A stretch of DNA of 64,000 nt from Fidelibacterota bacterium (GTDB lineage: Bacteria; Fidelibacterota; Marinisomatia; Marinisomatales; TCS55): positions 62,001 through 126,000 of the forward strand of contig SCKN01000004.1 of assembly GCA_004124385.1 (NCBI GenBank), in the 5' to 3' direction. A model generated the notes under the pieces. That model was not told the DNA's origin and ran no database searches. It worked only from the letters and a program-made list of their open reading frames with translations. How positions within the stretch are numbered: position 1 is the stretch's first letter; every line of letters starts with the position of its first letter. The position numbers and the translations under genes are program-made. Positions 24,861-38,648 of this stretch are shown here, in pieces.

Positions 24861-25383
24861 TTTCTTTAATGGTTGTTACGCCGGATGGTTTAATAATTCG
24901 CCAGTTTTCCAGAGCAATATCTGATTCAAACCCAATCCCGTAAAGTGTATCGCCCTTTTCAGTGGTTAGCATAATATTATCCTCTGTATAAATTAATTCT
25001 TCTTTGGAGTCCCAGACTAAGGTATCCGTATAAAGTGTTACGCCACTATCGGACACAACAATCACATTTCCCATGGCTCGCATAAAGTCGTTACCCTCTA
25101 CAACTTCTGCAATAGCTGATTTTAAGTTTGTTGTATGATTTTCGTCTTCATCAAAAAAGTCGGCATCCACACGTTGATCCAACAGGATAAATTCCTTTTC
25201 ATCATACTTTTCTAAATGCCCTGAACGAACGACAGAACGCTTAATGCCGTTATCTGTAAGTGTTATGGTTACTTTCCAGCTTTCCTGATCCGGCAACCCT
25301 TCCCGAGTGTTTTCATTTTTATCCTCAACTCGGTTGGAACAGCTCATAATAAATAGAGCCATTAATATGACGAATCTTAACAT
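24850..25383 (-). CDS. lptC: LptC-like LPS export lipoprotein
   Basis: A protein of about 177 residues that should carry LPS from LptB2FG toward the periplasmic bridge. I chose the ATG at 25383 because it gives a lipoprotein leader (MLRFVILMALFIMSC, Cys15); longer starts run into kdsC. The mature part has the LptC/YrbK beta-jellyroll pattern (SGHLEKYDEKEFILLDQRV, GNVIVVSDSGVTLYTDTLVWD, GDTLYGIGFESDI). Position between kdsC and lptB is the classical kds-lpt order. In proteobacteria LptC is membrane-anchored, whereas lipidated forms occur in FCB bacteria. Confidence 0.82.
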   Translation of the reverse strand: MLRFVILMALFIMSCSNRVEDKNENTREGLPDQESWKVTITLTDNGIKRSVVRSGHLEKYDEKEFILLDQRVDADFFDEDENHTTNLKSAIAEVVEGNDFMRAMGNVIVVSDSGVTLYTDTLVWDSKEELIYTEDNIMLTTEKGDTLYGIGFESDIALENWRIIKPSGVTTIKENEQ

Positions 25384-25399
25384 TTGAAAATTAATAACA

Positions 25400-25952
25400 C
25401 TAATGATACGGATCGCTTTCAGGCGGGTTTTGGACTTCGTCTCGCAATGCCAATAACACCTCTTCAAGCCGACCTTGTTGTATAAGAATCCACTCCAATG
25501 CTTCCCTGAAAGCGCCTTCGCCTCCTGATTTTTCTGTTATGTGAATGGCGGTATCTTTGACCAACGGATACGCATTTGCTACAGCGATAGGTACGGCAAC
25601 TTGTTCCATTATAACAAGGTCAATTAGGTCATCACCAATATAGGCGATTTCATTATCACTTAATCCATGCTTCGCTTTGATTTCATTATAAGGGCCCCGT
25701 TTGTCCAATGTACCATTATATACTTCTTTGATTTTCATTTCTGCAGCTCGAATGGAGGTTGCTTCAGAATAGCGTCCGGATATCAAAGCTAATTTTAGTC
25801 CTGCTACACGAGCAATGGCAGAGCCGGCTCCATCCGTCACATTGAAGCGTTTCAATTCTTCGCCATTGGCTCCCTTGTAAATAGAGCCATCTGTTAAAAC
25901 ACCATCCACATCAGAAATGAGCATCTTTATATTGGCGCATAATGCTTTTGTA

Positions 25953-25972
<20 letters not shown>
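25400..25972 (-). CDS. kdsC: 3-deoxy-D-manno-octulosonate 8-phosphate phosphatase
   Basis: Removes phosphate from Kdo-8-phosphate, the third Kdo step. The 190-residue HAD protein of class C0 (no cap) shows [16 protein letters not shown] (nucleophile and acid Asp), LKLALISGR, and [22 protein letters not shown]. It overlaps the kdsA gene by 20 nt if the first ATG is used. Together with kdsA and kdsB nearby, and lptC/lptB behind, it forms a Kdo/LPS block. Confidence 0.94.
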
Positions 25973-29458
<3,486 letters not shown>

Positions 29459-29601
29459 AACTTTAATTCCAATTTAGACAAGGGACACGTTTCCACCGGG
29501 ATCAAATTATTCGTCATGATGATGTCCTTTTTGAGCATAAACCAGCGAAAACCAATCGTTAAGTTAATGAAATGATAGATAGAATTATGAATGAAATTTT
29601 T

Positions 29602-30858
29602 CTACTCAAACCGCAATGATTCAATGGGATCCAAATTTGCCGCTCGCCAAGCGGGATAAATTCCAAATCCAATTCCGATAAATGAGCAAACAACTAATCC
29701 ATACACAACCCAATCCATGGGAATAACAGCTGGTATATTCATCATCATCGCTACTGCATTTCCGCCAACTACTCCTAAAATCACACCCACAATACCGCCA
29801 ATCTCACTTAAAAAAACAGCTTCCGCAAGAAACTGCGTAATAATATCACGTTTATTCGCGCCGATTGCTTTGCGAATGCCAATTTCCTTTGTTCGTTCCG
29901 TTACTGATACCAGCATAATATTCATAATGCCTATCCCCGCCACAAACAGAGCGATAATACTGATCACAAAAGCAAAGGCTTTTACACCACTGGTAAATGA
30001 ACTGAATGTCTCTAATAATTGAACATTTGAAATAACTTCAAAATCATTTTCTTCGCCAGGAGGAACTTTGCGAATTGTGCGCATAATACCGATAGCTTCA
30101 TCCTGTGTTTTATCATAAAGTTCAGTTGCAGGTGATTCTATAGTAATGACCAAAGATGTTCGTTGATGGGCAAAATGATGTAAATATGTAGAAATGGGAA
30201 TAATTACATAATTATCCTGACTTTGTCCAAATGATTGACCTTTTCTTTCGGCGGTGCCAATCACAAGAAACTTAATCCCATCTATTGTAATGGAATTCCC
30301 TAGTGCATACTCAAAAGGGAAAAGTTGATCTAAAGCATCACCGCCTAAAATGACCACTCGCCTGGCATAGTGAACATCATCATGCGTAATATTGCGGCCG
30401 TCATCTATCGTTGAATTATAAGTTCGTATAGTCCATTCATCTCCAGCATAAAGTGCTGTATTTCGTTTTGCTTGATTATCACCATTTTTAATATTCTTGC
30501 CCCAAGCATCATCATTCGCACTGACATATGCTGCTGTTTTCACTCGTTCGCGTAATTTTTCATATTGATCGTAAGTAATACTTTTACGTTTTGAATATTT
30601 TTCCCAAGATCCGTGACCGCCTAAATGAATAGCAGGGAATTTTTGAAATGAAAACGTATTTGCCCCAAACACATTTAATCCCGATTGAATCGATGATTCC
30701 ATAGTCGTTATAGCTGTCATAACACCAATAACAGAAAATACTCCAATGGCAATTCCCAGCAATGTTAACGAAGATCGCAATTTATTCTGGCGAATAGACT
30801 GGATAGCCATGATTAAACTTTCCTTCAGTGTGTTTTTAAAATGACTTTTCTTCTGCAC
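29602..30858 (-). CDS. MacB-type ABC transporter permease (second copy)
   Basis: A 418-residue permease of the MacB/FtsX superfamily: one N-terminal helix (LRSSLTLLGIAIGVFSVIGVM), a large periplasmic MacB_PCD domain, and three C-terminal helices around the cytosolic motif SVTERTKEIGIRKAIGANKRDI. It lacks an ATPase domain and would use the ATPase encoded at 32252. A gap of 176 nt without a gene separates it from the preceding permease. The two permeases are similar in plan but clearly different in sequence, suggesting a heterodimer or two alternative pumps. Confidence 0.88.
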   Translation of the reverse strand: MQKKSHFKNTLKESLIMAIQSIRQNKLRSSLTLLGIAIGVFSVIGVMTAITTMESSIQSGLNVFGANTFSFQKFPAIHLGGHGSWEKYSKRKSITYDQYEKLRERVKTAAYVSANDDAWGKNIKNGDNQAKRNTALYAGDEWTIRTYNSTIDDGRNITHDDVHYARRVVILGGDALDQLFPFEYALGNSITIDGIKFLVIGTAERKGQSFGQSQDNYVIIPISTYLHHFAHQRTSLVITIESPATELYDKTQDEAIGIMRTIRKVPPGEENDFEVISNVQLLETFSSFTSGVKAFAFVISIIALFVAGIGIMNIMLVSVTERTKEIGIRKAIGANKRDIITQFLAEAVFLSEIGGIVGVILGVVGGNAVAMMMNIPAVIPMDWVVYGLVVCSFIGIGFGIYPAWRAANLDPIESLRFE

Positions 30859-31034
30859 TATTTTCCTATATAAAATGGTTGCATGGTTGATTTCATGATT
30901 GATTGAACGGTTGGTTGGGTGTCAAGGTTTCACCGCCTCACACTTGGAATTTGTAATTTTTTCTCTAACATCAAACATCGAACATCTATCATTTTTTTCC
31001 ACTCCACCAGTTACAGCTAACCGCTCTACCAAAC

Positions 31035-32249
31035 TCATTCATACCGCAAAGCTTCAATGGGATCTAACCGTGCTGCTTTATATGATGGAGCTAACCCAGC
31101 GACAATTCCTACAACTGAACTTAAAATCAATGAAATGAGAGCTAGGGATACGGGCATGGTTGAAGGAAAAACAAATTTATCAATCAAAAAACTCCCACCT
31201 AAAGCCAAAACAATTCCTACACACCCGCCAAATAAACAAATAAACAATGCTTCCAATAAAAACTGACGCATGATACTTGCCTGAGTTGCACCAATTGCTT
31301 TGCGGACACCAATTTCTCTTGTCCGCTCTTTTACAGATACAAACATGATATTCATGATTCCGATACCACCAACAACTAATGATAACACGGTAATAAAGAA
31401 GCCGGTTCCGCCAATAGCAATTTTCATGGTCTGGTATTGTTGACGAAAGGCATCTTGTTGATTGATAGCAAAATCATTTTTCTCTTCAGGACCCAGACCA
31501 CGCAAGCGACGCATGATAGCAATAATTTCATCTTTAGCATCATCAATGTGCTCATCATCTACTTTTACTTCCAAGCGCATCCAACCACGGCGGGAAAATA
31601 AACGCTGATACGTTCCCATTGGAATTATAGCTCGATTGTCCAGACTGAACATTCCCAAAAATTTTCCCTGTTTTTCAGTTATTCCAATAACGCGAAATAC
31701 ATAATTTCCGATCTTCACTTTTTCACCAATTGGGTTTTCATTTTCAAATAGTACGTTGGCTACATCATAGCCAATTACTATAACTCTTGCACCACTGCGG
31801 TCTTCACCTTCAGTGTAAAAGCGGCCGGATTCAATATTCATAAAAGCTGTCTGGGTGAACTCGGTTGTAGTGCCGGCAAGACTAATGCCCATTGCCATTT
31901 CATCTTTGCGGGTGATATTTACTGAACGCATAGCAACGGGTGCAGCTGCTATAACGTATTTACCTTGATCTTTTAATTTTTCAACATAATCAACTTTTAA
32001 ATCTGGGCGATTTCGAATCTCCCACCACTCCGAATCACCAAACCATTCATGTTTGGAAATATATAGGACATCACGACCTAAAAAGGACATACTTTTTTCA
32101 AAAGAACGGTCCAAACCAGAAATAAGTGTGCCCATTAGCGTAACTGCCAAAATGCCAATGACTATCCCAAGAGTGGTTAAAGCTGCTCGCATTTTGTTTC
32201 CCCAAATAGCAGTCAGGGCCATGCGCAATGACTCAACATAAGTAACCAT
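31035..32249 (-). CDS. MacB-type ABC transporter permease (first copy)
   Basis: A 404-residue MacB-like permease with an N-terminal helix (MRAALTTLGIVIGILAVTLM), a periplasmic domain and three C-terminal helices with the coupling motif SVKERTREIGVRKAIGATQASI. It starts 2 nt after the ATPase gene, in the order TolC-like, MacA-like, ATPase, permease. The cargo is unknown; family members export peptides, lipoproteins, macrolides or siderophores through TolC. Confidence 0.9.
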   Translation of the reverse strand: MVTYVESLRMALTAIWGNKMRAALTTLGIVIGILAVTLMGTLISGLDRSFEKSMSFLGRDVLYISKHEWFGDSEWWEIRNRPDLKVDYVEKLKDQGKYVIAAAPVAMRSVNITRKDEMAMGISLAGTTTEFTQTAFMNIESGRFYTEGEDRSGARVIVIGYDVANVLFENENPIGEKVKIGNYVFRVIGITEKQGKFLGMFSLDNRAIIPMGTYQRLFSRRGWMRLEVKVDDEHIDDAKDEIIAIMRRLRGLGPEEKNDFAINQQDAFRQQYQTMKIAIGGTGFFITVLSLVVGGIGIMNIMFVSVKERTREIGVRKAIGATQASIMRQFLLEALFICLFGGCVGIVLALGGSFLIDKFVFPSTMPVSLALISLILSSVVGIVAGLAPSYKAARLDPIEALRYE

Positions 32250-32251
32250 GA

Positions 32252-32977
32252 TTAGGCAGTCGCTTTTTTCTTATTCAGTTTTTTTCTTATTTTTTTATTA
32301 TACACATCTTTTTCGATGCGTCCATCTAGTATATGGATTGTACGATGGGCGTGTTTTGCAATATAGGCTTCATGGGTAACCAGAATTATTGTATTTCCTT
32401 CACTGTGCAATTCATCAAAAACACTCATAATTTCTACACCACTTTTTGAGTCCAAGTTTCCAGTAGGTTCATCCGCAAGTATGATGGATGGATTTGTCAC
32501 CAATGCCCTGGCAATGGCCACTCGCTGCCGCTGTCCGCCGGAGAGTTCATTGGGTTTGTGATGCATACGGTCGGTTAGACTCACTTTTCCCATGGCTATT
32601 TCTGCAAGTTCGAGACGTTCATCTTTAGGAATATTGGCATAAATTAAAGGAAGTTCAACATTTTTTAAGGCAGTCAATTTGGGCAATAAATTAAAGGTTT
32701 GGAAAACAAAACCTATTTTCCGGTTTCGTATTGAGGCTAATTGATTATCATCCATTTCATGAACTTTTTCACCTTCAAATTCATAGGTACCTGTCGTAGG
32801 TGAATCCAAGCAACCGATCATATTCATCATGGTTGATTTCCCTGAACCTGAAGGTCCCATTATGGAAATGTATTCATTTTGGTTGATGACTAAATCAACG
32901 CCGTCCAGAGCTTTTACAGTTTCGCCACCCACTTCATAATACCGTTGCAATCCGGTAAGTTTGATTAAATCAGCCAT
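32252..32977 (-). CDS. MacB/LolD-type ABC transporter ATPase
   Basis: A 241-residue ATPase with Walker A (GPSGSGKST), the LolD/MacB-type [23 protein letters not shown], signature [15 protein letters not shown], Walker [12 protein letters not shown] and the H-loop ILVTHE. A Lys-rich tail ([15 protein letters not shown]) ends the protein. It stands directly after the adaptor gene (shared base region at 32977) and before two permeases, so ATPase and membrane parts are separate chains rather than fused as in E. coli MacB. Confidence 0.93.
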   Translation of the reverse strand: MADLIKLTGLQRYYEVGGETVKALDGVDLVINQNEYISIMGPSGSGKSTMMNMIGCLDSPTTGTYEFEGEKVHEMDDNQLASIRNRKIGFVFQTFNLLPKLTALKNVELPLIYANIPKDERLELAEIAMGKVSLTDRMHHKPNELSGGQRQRVAIARALVTNPSIILADEPTGNLDSKSGVEIMSVFDELHSEGNTIILVTHEAYIAKHAHRTIHILDGRIEKDVYNKKIRKKLNKKKATA

Positions 32978-34239
32978 TAATCTTCATCTAATCGAACAGG
33001 GCTATTATGATTTAAATCTCGACTGATTGCTTTATAGCTGCCGTTAACTACTTTTTCACCTTCGTTTAATCCGTTTAAAATTTCATAATGAGTTTCACTA
33101 CTGATACCCACTTTCACTGGTTTGGCAATCGCAAATAGACCTTTTTTATTCCCTTTCACTTCTTTATCGCCAGACGGTTTATCTTGGACGATAAAAACCA
33201 ATTCAACCATCTTTTTCTTTTCTTTACCACTCCTATATTTTTTATCTTTGTCTTCATCGCCTTCTTTCTCGTCACCTTTCTTTTTACCAGATTCTTTATC
33301 ATACCCTTCGGGACGCACAGTCAAACTTTGGATAGGAATTGTCAGCACATCTTCCCTTACATCTGTAATAATATTTGTATTGGCACTCATACCCGGACGA
33401 AATTTGGGATGAACATCCAGCATGCGAACTTTGATCTTAAAATTTGTAACCTGCTCTTGAGTACCAAAATTTGATGTTTCTGCTACATGAGCAATTTCAC
33501 TAACAACGCCATAAAACATGGTGTCCTGGAACGCATCCACTTCAATTTCTGTCGTATCTCCCAATGAAATTGATACAACATCATTTTCATTTACATCTAC
33601 TTGGACTTCTAATTTTGTCAAGTCAGCAATCGTCATCAACGTTGCCGCCTGAAACATACTACCCACCGCCATCTCGCCTACTTCAATATTGATTCTAGTG
33701 ACAGTTCCAATTGATGGCGCAGTCATTTTTAGTTTCGATAATTCATCTTCTCGGGAACTCAACGCTGCTTTAGCCTGCCTCAATTGATTGACTGCCAGTT
33801 CATGTTTTGCAGTGATAGATTCCAACTCTTGCTGAGAAATCAGCTTCTGTTTAAAAAGTGATTCCATTCTTTTTTTCTGTGCACCTACTTGTTTCAAGCT
33901 CGCTTCAGCAGAATTCACAGAAGATTGCGCTTGTTCTGTTGCCGCTAAATGTTGTTTTTCATCCAACGTAATCAACAATTGCCCCACTTTTACACGGTCG
34001 CCTTCTTTAACAGTAATTTTTGTAACCCAAGCTGATGTAGTTGAACTGATTTTGATTTCCTTTATGGGCTGTATTTTACCACTGGCATTTACCTTATGAA
34101 TAACTGTTCCTCGTTGAACTTCCTCCACTTCTACTTTGATAGAATTATCATCCTCACGAAACATATTGGCAGAGATAATGATGATTAATAACACCAGTGC
34201 TCCGCCGATTATGTATATTTTTTTCTTATTCTTTTTCAT
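32977..34239 (-). CDS. MacA-like periplasmic adaptor with charged insert
   Basis: A 420-residue membrane fusion protein: N-terminal anchor ([20 protein letters not shown]), lipoyl/barrel-sandwich halves around [23 protein letters not shown] (split here by the hairpin), a coiled-coil hairpin at about 97-172, and beta-barrel and membrane-proximal domains. Residues 312-344 are a run of Lys/Asp/Glu/Gly not typical of the family, with a second short one near 353-366. It links the inner-membrane MacB-type permeases to the TolC-like channel. Confidence 0.9.
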   Translation of the reverse strand: MKKNKKKIYIIGGALVLLIIIISANMFREDDNSIKVEVEEVQRGTVIHKVNASGKIQPIKEIKISSTTSAWVTKITVKEGDRVKVGQLLITLDEKQHLAATEQAQSSVNSAEASLKQVGAQKKRMESLFKQKLISQQELESITAKHELAVNQLRQAKAALSSREDELSKLKMTAPSIGTVTRINIEVGEMAVGSMFQAATLMTIADLTKLEVQVDVNENDVVSISLGDTTEIEVDAFQDTMFYGVVSEIAHVAETSNFGTQEQVTNFKIKVRMLDVHPKFRPGMSANTNIITDVREDVLTIPIQSLTVRPEGYDKESGKKKGDEKEGDEDKDKKYRSGKEKKKMVELVFIVQDKPSGDKEVKGNKKGLFAIAKPVKVGISSETHYEILNGLNEGEKVVNGSYKAISRDLNHNSPVRLDED

Positions 34240-34258
34240 TAATAATCGTTACTCCTAG

Positions 34259-35584
34259 TTATCTGTAATCTTGATCAAGTGTACCTAATATTGCCCTTAA
34301 TTGCGCTTCTTGAGTTCTTGCATTGTATTTTGTACTTACCAATGAACTGCGGGCTCGACTTACGGACACTTGGGCATCCAACACTTCTAAAATGGTTGTA
34401 GAACCAAGTTTATATCGCTCTTGGACTAATTTCAAATCTTCTTCCGCAGATGCCAAGACTTGTTCACTGATGGGTATTAATTCCTGATAATTACCCAAAA
34501 TATTAATCAAATTTTCCATCTGTACCATTAAATCATGTTTTTGTGTTAAATAATTGTATTGCTGCTTGAGGACATTCAACTCAGCCTGCTGCTGTCTTGT
34601 GGATAAATTATATCCAGTAAATATTGGAATTGATAATGACAACGATATGCTTGAAGACCATTTATCTAATTGAGTCATGTTTTCAAATTCATTTGTTGTA
34701 GTTCCATAACTCATAGATGTACTCAAATTGGGTAAACGTCTACCCACCAAAATTTTCCTGTTTAATTCAGCATCTGCTATTTGAGATCGATATACAAGTA
34801 GTGTTGGGCTATACTCTTCCATTTCAAACACAGATTGTTTTACTTCCGGCACTGGCAGTAATGGGCGTCCTGTATCAAAGATTTCAAAATAAGTTGTGCT
34901 GGCGATCAAACCCATACTATTTCGGAGTGCAAGTTTTGCATTCCGTACATTTGTTTCCTTTATTAATACATCCGATTGGGCATTTCCTTTTAAAACATGA
35001 GCTTTTAGTAAGTCTGTTTTATTAACAGCTCCCAATTCAAATTGTGTTTTTACCAAACTAATTTGCTGGCGAGCTAAATCCAAATTTTTCTTTGACACAT
35101 CCAACAGCTGCTGTGCTTTCAGCAATTCATAAAAAGACTGATGAACATCCATAATTACATTGATTTTCTGTTGGCGAGCCCGCAACTGGTTAATAACAAG
35201 CGTGTTTTTAGCCAATTTGATTTGGTTTAGCCATTGTCCACCATCATAAATAGGCTGATTGATGGAAAATGATGCTCCATAATTATTAGATATTCCACCG
35301 TACGGAGAGGATAAGGGTACTGTATCACCCATGAACACCATCTCTGAATAATTCACACCTTTCGGTGAATGTGATTCACTCCAGGAATTACCATAACTAA
35401 TCGTCGGTAGTATATTGCTCAAGGACCCTTTTGTACCGGATACAGCCGATTGTACATCCAGAGCTGCAGATTTCAACGTCTCTTTATTCAAAAGAGCAAT
35501 CTCAATGCAATTCTCTAAAGAATACACCTGAGCTTCAAGACTTATAAATGGTAAAAAGAACAGTAGATAAAATAGTCGTTTCAT
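34259..35584 (-). CDS. TolC-like outer-membrane efflux protein
   Basis: A 441-residue OEP-family protein with a signal peptide (LFYLLFFLPFISLEAQV) and the two-fold repeat of long helices and short strands (SLENCIEIALLNKETLKSAA near the start; LKLVQERYKLGSTTILEVLDAQVSV near the end). It should form the trimeric outer-membrane duct of the exporter encoded by the next three genes. It starts 5 nt after the YIP1 gene stop. Confidence 0.92.
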   Translation of the reverse strand: MKRLFYLLFFLPFISLEAQVYSLENCIEIALLNKETLKSAALDVQSAVSGTKGSLSNILPTISYGNSWSESHSPKGVNYSEMVFMGDTVPLSSPYGGISNNYGASFSINQPIYDGGQWLNQIKLAKNTLVINQLRARQQKINVIMDVHQSFYELLKAQQLLDVSKKNLDLARQQISLVKTQFELGAVNKTDLLKAHVLKGNAQSDVLIKETNVRNAKLALRNSMGLIASTTYFEIFDTGRPLLPVPEVKQSVFEMEEYSPTLLVYRSQIADAELNRKILVGRRLPNLSTSMSYGTTTNEFENMTQLDKWSSSISLSLSIPIFTGYNLSTRQQQAELNVLKQQYNYLTQKHDLMVQMENLINILGNYQELIPISEQVLASAEEDLKLVQERYKLGSTTILEVLDAQVSVSRARSSLVSTKYNARTQEAQLRAILGTLDQDYR

Positions 35585-35588
35585 AGAT

Positions 35589-36296
35589 TTAAGTTATTAG
35601 TGACCCAATAAATGAGAAAAAAGTTGTCTGGAATATCCAATAAATAACTAACGCAATCAAAAATGGTTTTACCTCCCGGCGATATAAAACACTCATACCA
35701 ATGGCAAGAACGATTACTCTCCAAAAAGCGAAAAGATCCATTCCGCTCATAAAATTAAATAAAAAACTTCCTTCTTCACCCAATCCTAATAATCCCAAAC
35801 CGGTATGGATATCAACTCGCCATTGAGATACCATCAGAGGAACTTTAACCAATGATTCTAACACAGCAATCAAATACGTATACGATGTCATAACAAGAAT
35901 ATTTCCGTAGGTTGTTTTTCCTCCGAAAAAGAAATTTCCTATCAGCATAATCATCAACGACATCATTAAAATTCGAAAAGGTGTAGATAATGCACTCGAT
36001 GCATATCCAATTAATTTCATACTGCTTGAGGGATGTGTTATACTTTTTAGACTTTCAGTTAAAATATCTTCCTTTTGGTCATCGGGTATTTGTGAATTAC
36101 CCATGATATATTTTTCAGTTTGTTGAATTTGTACCTCTGTTAGCAACTCTTCCAAAACTGCCATACTTGCAATACCTACAATTGCAGTAATGATAAAAGG
36201 CAATATTGAGTTCTTCCAATTATTCCTTTTGCTCAAGATCGTGAAAACATCTCGTGGTTCTAAAAAAACATTTATAAGATTATTCAAACCAAACAT
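35589..36296 (-). CDS. YIP1-family membrane protein
   Basis: A 235-residue multi-pass protein with about five hydrophobic segments (SILPFIITAIVGIASMAVL, ILMMSLMIMLIGNFFFGG, ILVMTSYTYLIAVLESLV, WRVIVLAIGMSVLY, FLIALVIYWIFQTTFF). The arrangement and the NVFLEPRDVFTIL start fit bacterial YIP1 proteins, which often accompany efflux operons. It lies directly upstream of the TolC-like gene with 4 nt between and is probably part of that operon. Function is unknown. Confidence 0.78.
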   Translation of the reverse strand: MFGLNNLINVFLEPRDVFTILSKRNNWKNSILPFIITAIVGIASMAVLEELLTEVQIQQTEKYIMGNSQIPDDQKEDILTESLKSITHPSSSMKLIGYASSALSTPFRILMMSLMIMLIGNFFFGGKTTYGNILVMTSYTYLIAVLESLVKVPLMVSQWRVDIHTGLGLLGLGEEGSFLFNFMSGMDLFAFWRVIVLAIGMSVLYRREVKPFLIALVIYWIFQTTFFSFIGSLIT

Positions 36297-36302
36297 AACG
36301 TT

Positions 36303-37724
36303 TTAATCCTTCAAAATTTCATCTTTAATTGTGATCATATAATCCTTCGCGGCATCATACTCATTTTCAATTTCACCATTTAATATTGCTTCTTCAATTG
36401 CATGTTTAATTTTTCCAACTGTTTTTCCTTCAGAGAGTCCACACAATTCCATAATCTCCTTGCCACGCACTGGTGATTGAAATGCTTTCATTGCATCTCG
36501 CTCTTCTACATTTGACATTTTTGCTTCCACAATATCAAAATTGTTCAAATATTTTTTTACTTTATTTGGGTTTCGTGTAGTGATATCGGCCCGGCATAAA
36601 ATCATCAAATCGTCCAAATCATCTCCGGCCTCGAACATAACCCTGCGAATGGCTGAATCAGTCACTTCCTTTTTCACTAAAGCAATAGGGCGTAAGTGTA
36701 GAAGAGTCAGTTTTTTTAGATAACTTTTAAGTTCATTCGAAAGCTTTAAGTACTTGGACACTTTATTTAATATTCGTTCACCAACTGCATCATGACCATG
36801 AAATGTATATCCTTTTTTCTTATCAACTCTCCTTGTGTTTGGTTTTGCGATATCATGAACCAGAGCTGCAAAACGCAACTCCATTTTGCTGGATAATTGA
36901 GCAGCGTTATCCACAACTTGCATGGTGTGATAAAAAATATCTTTATGGTGCCATTCTTTCGTTTGATCCATTCCATACATTTTATCAATTTCAGGAAAAA
37001 CATATTTCATCAATCCCGTCTTTTGCAACATAATCAGCCCGACAGATGGTTTATCTGTTGCTAATATTTTCAATAGTTCAGCTGTAATTCTTTCTTGGGA
37101 AACGATGTTGATTCGATTTGCCTGTTTTTGAATTGCTTCAATAGATTTTTTTTCTATCTCAAAATCTAACCCTGAAGCAAAGTATGCTGCACGCATCATG
37201 CGTAAAGGATCCTCGTTGAATGTTTTATCCGGATCAAGTGGTGTTTTAAGTATTTTAGCTTTAAGGTCTGCAATCCCGCCATGAGGGTCGTGCAATTCGC
37301 CAAATCGGTCAGGATGGAGATCCACAGCTAATGCATTAACCGTGAAATCCCTGCGTAATAAATCTCCCTTCAGGTCTGTATATACAACTTCTTTAGGCTT
37401 GCGGGAATCTTTATCATAGAATTCAGTTCGTGCTGCGGCTACTTCGAGTGGAATGATTTTGTAAGGGATTTTGGCGGTAGAAAATTTTGGAAATGGAACA
37501 ATTTTCCTTACATTCAATTTTTTTGCCAATGCTTCAGCAAACACCACACCATCGCACACAACCATAAAATCGATTTCTTTCAACGGACGCCCAAGAAAAA
37601 GATCTCGGACATATCCACCAACGACGTAAACTCCGTGATTACGTTCTGCGCCCAACTCCCCGGCTATTCGAAGCACTTTTGAGCCTACAGAATCTTCAGC
37701 AATTAAATGATATATGTTAGCCAT
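36303..37724 (-). CDS. CCA-adding / poly(A) polymerase-type nucleotidyltransferase with HD domain
   Basis: A 473-residue class II nucleotidyltransferase that adds or repairs the tRNA CCA end. The catalytic head has VYVVGGYVRDLFLGRPLKEIDFMV (G-G-x-V-R and D-x-D type), GDLLRRDFTVNALAVD, and NEDPLRMMRAAYFAS (RRD/ERxxxE region). The C-terminal part carries an HD domain (RFAALVHDIAKPNTR) as in E. coli CCA. I leave the symbol blank since CCA, A-adding and poly(A) members are hard to separate. It runs divergently from the PorD-like gene. Confidence 0.88.
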   Translation of the reverse strand: MANIYHLIAEDSVGSKVLRIAGELGAERNHGVYVVGGYVRDLFLGRPLKEIDFMVVCDGVVFAEALAKKLNVRKIVPFPKFSTAKIPYKIIPLEVAAARTEFYDKDSRKPKEVVYTDLKGDLLRRDFTVNALAVDLHPDRFGELHDPHGGIADLKAKILKTPLDPDKTFNEDPLRMMRAAYFASGLDFEIEKKSIEAIQKQANRINIVSQERITAELLKILATDKPSVGLIMLQKTGLMKYVFPEIDKMYGMDQTKEWHHKDIFYHTMQVVDNAAQLSSKMELRFAALVHDIAKPNTRRVDKKKGYTFHGHDAVGERILNKVSKYLKLSNELKSYLKKLTLLHLRPIALVKKEVTDSAIRRVMFEAGDDLDDLMILCRADITTRNPNKVKKYLNNFDIVEAKMSNVEERDAMKAFQSPVRGKEIMELCGLSEGKTVGKIKHAIEEAILNGEIENEYDAAKDYMITIKDEILKD

Positions 37725-37817
37725 AATAGCAAAGAATTTACGGAACTTGTTTTAAATCTTACACTGCATCATAATTTCATTTGCTCCCTTCAGAATCTAC
37801 CTCTATTTTCATGCATG

Positions 37818-38648
37818 ATGAGTATAAGACAGATTTGGATAACACTCGTTTTCCTCAGTTTTTCCTACGGGCAGTTTGGTGAAGTGAAAGTTGTTTTCGA
37901 TAACCGCCTTCTAAAGGTACACCATCAGCAAAATATCTTGCCCCTCAAACAAGATATTGTTCGTTATATAAAAACAACTCGTTGGGATGAGGATTATACT
38001 GATTTGTCAATCCCTCTTCATATTCAATTCATTTTTGAAGGAGTAGCCCAAAAAGGTGCCCAAGAAACATTTCTTGCTCAAGTACTTTTTTCCACAGGAA
38101 TTGACCAACGCTACTTCGATAAATCAGTTCAATTTCCTTACGGCCAAGGTGGAACATTATATTTTGATATTGTTCAATTTGATCCTCTTTCTAGTTTTTT
38201 AGCCTATTATGTAAACCTTATTTTAGCCGGAGAAATAGATACTTACGAACTTATGGGTGGAACACGTATTTTCGAAATGAGTCGTGAAATTGCTTTGAGA
38301 GGTACAGCTAGTGATTTTTCACGTGGTTGGTCTGAGAGAGCAAAACTTGTTGACAATATCAGTACAAATTATGGATTAAGAAAAGCCAAGTTATCATTTT
38401 ATTATGCAATGGAACTTTTTAGAGATGGGGAGATGGACGAGGCAATTTTAGAATTCAAAAAAATGATCAAAGGTTTGGACGAGGTTTATGACCGTTCTCC
38501 GCGAGAACATTATACTCTTCTATTCCTGAAGGCACATACCAATGAACTGGCAAAAATACTTCAATTAATGGGACAGAAAAGCATGCTCCGCGATATGATG
38601 GAGCTTGATCCGGACAATTTGGAGATTTATAAAAAAGCTCTTTATTAA
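37818..38648 (+). CDS. PorD-like DUF4835 protein (type IX secretion)
   Basis: A secreted protein of about 276 residues beginning with a signal peptide (SIRQIWITLVFLSFSYGQ). The remainder (VVFDNRLLKVHHQQN, DIVRYIKTTRWDEDYTD, YFDIVQFDPLSSFLAYYVNLILAGEIDTYE) follows the DUF4835 family, known in Bacteroidetes as PorD and required for type IX secretion. I chose the ATG at 37818 (or 37815), because starts further up overlap the divergent nucleotidyltransferase gene and lack a signal. Its last bases overlap the convergent glycosyltransferase by 4 nt. This supports a T9SS in this organism. Confidence 0.82.
   Translation: MSIRQIWITLVFLSFSYGQFGEVKVVFDNRLLKVHHQQNILPLKQDIVRYIKTTRWDEDYTDLSIPLHIQFIFEGVAQKGAQETFLAQVLFSTGIDQRYFDKSVQFPYGQGGTLYFDIVQFDPLSSFLAYYVNLILAGEIDTYELMGGTRIFEMSREIALRGTASDFSRGWSERAKLVDNISTNYGLRKAKLSFYYAMELFRDGEMDEAILEFKKMIKGLDEVYDRSPREHYTLLFLKAHTNELAKILQLMGQKSMLRDMMELDPDNLEIYKKALY

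Noticed and set aside
30859-31034. Gap between the two MacB permeases as an insertion-sequence scar
   Set aside because: No inverted repeats, target duplication or transposase remnants seen; simply non-coding.
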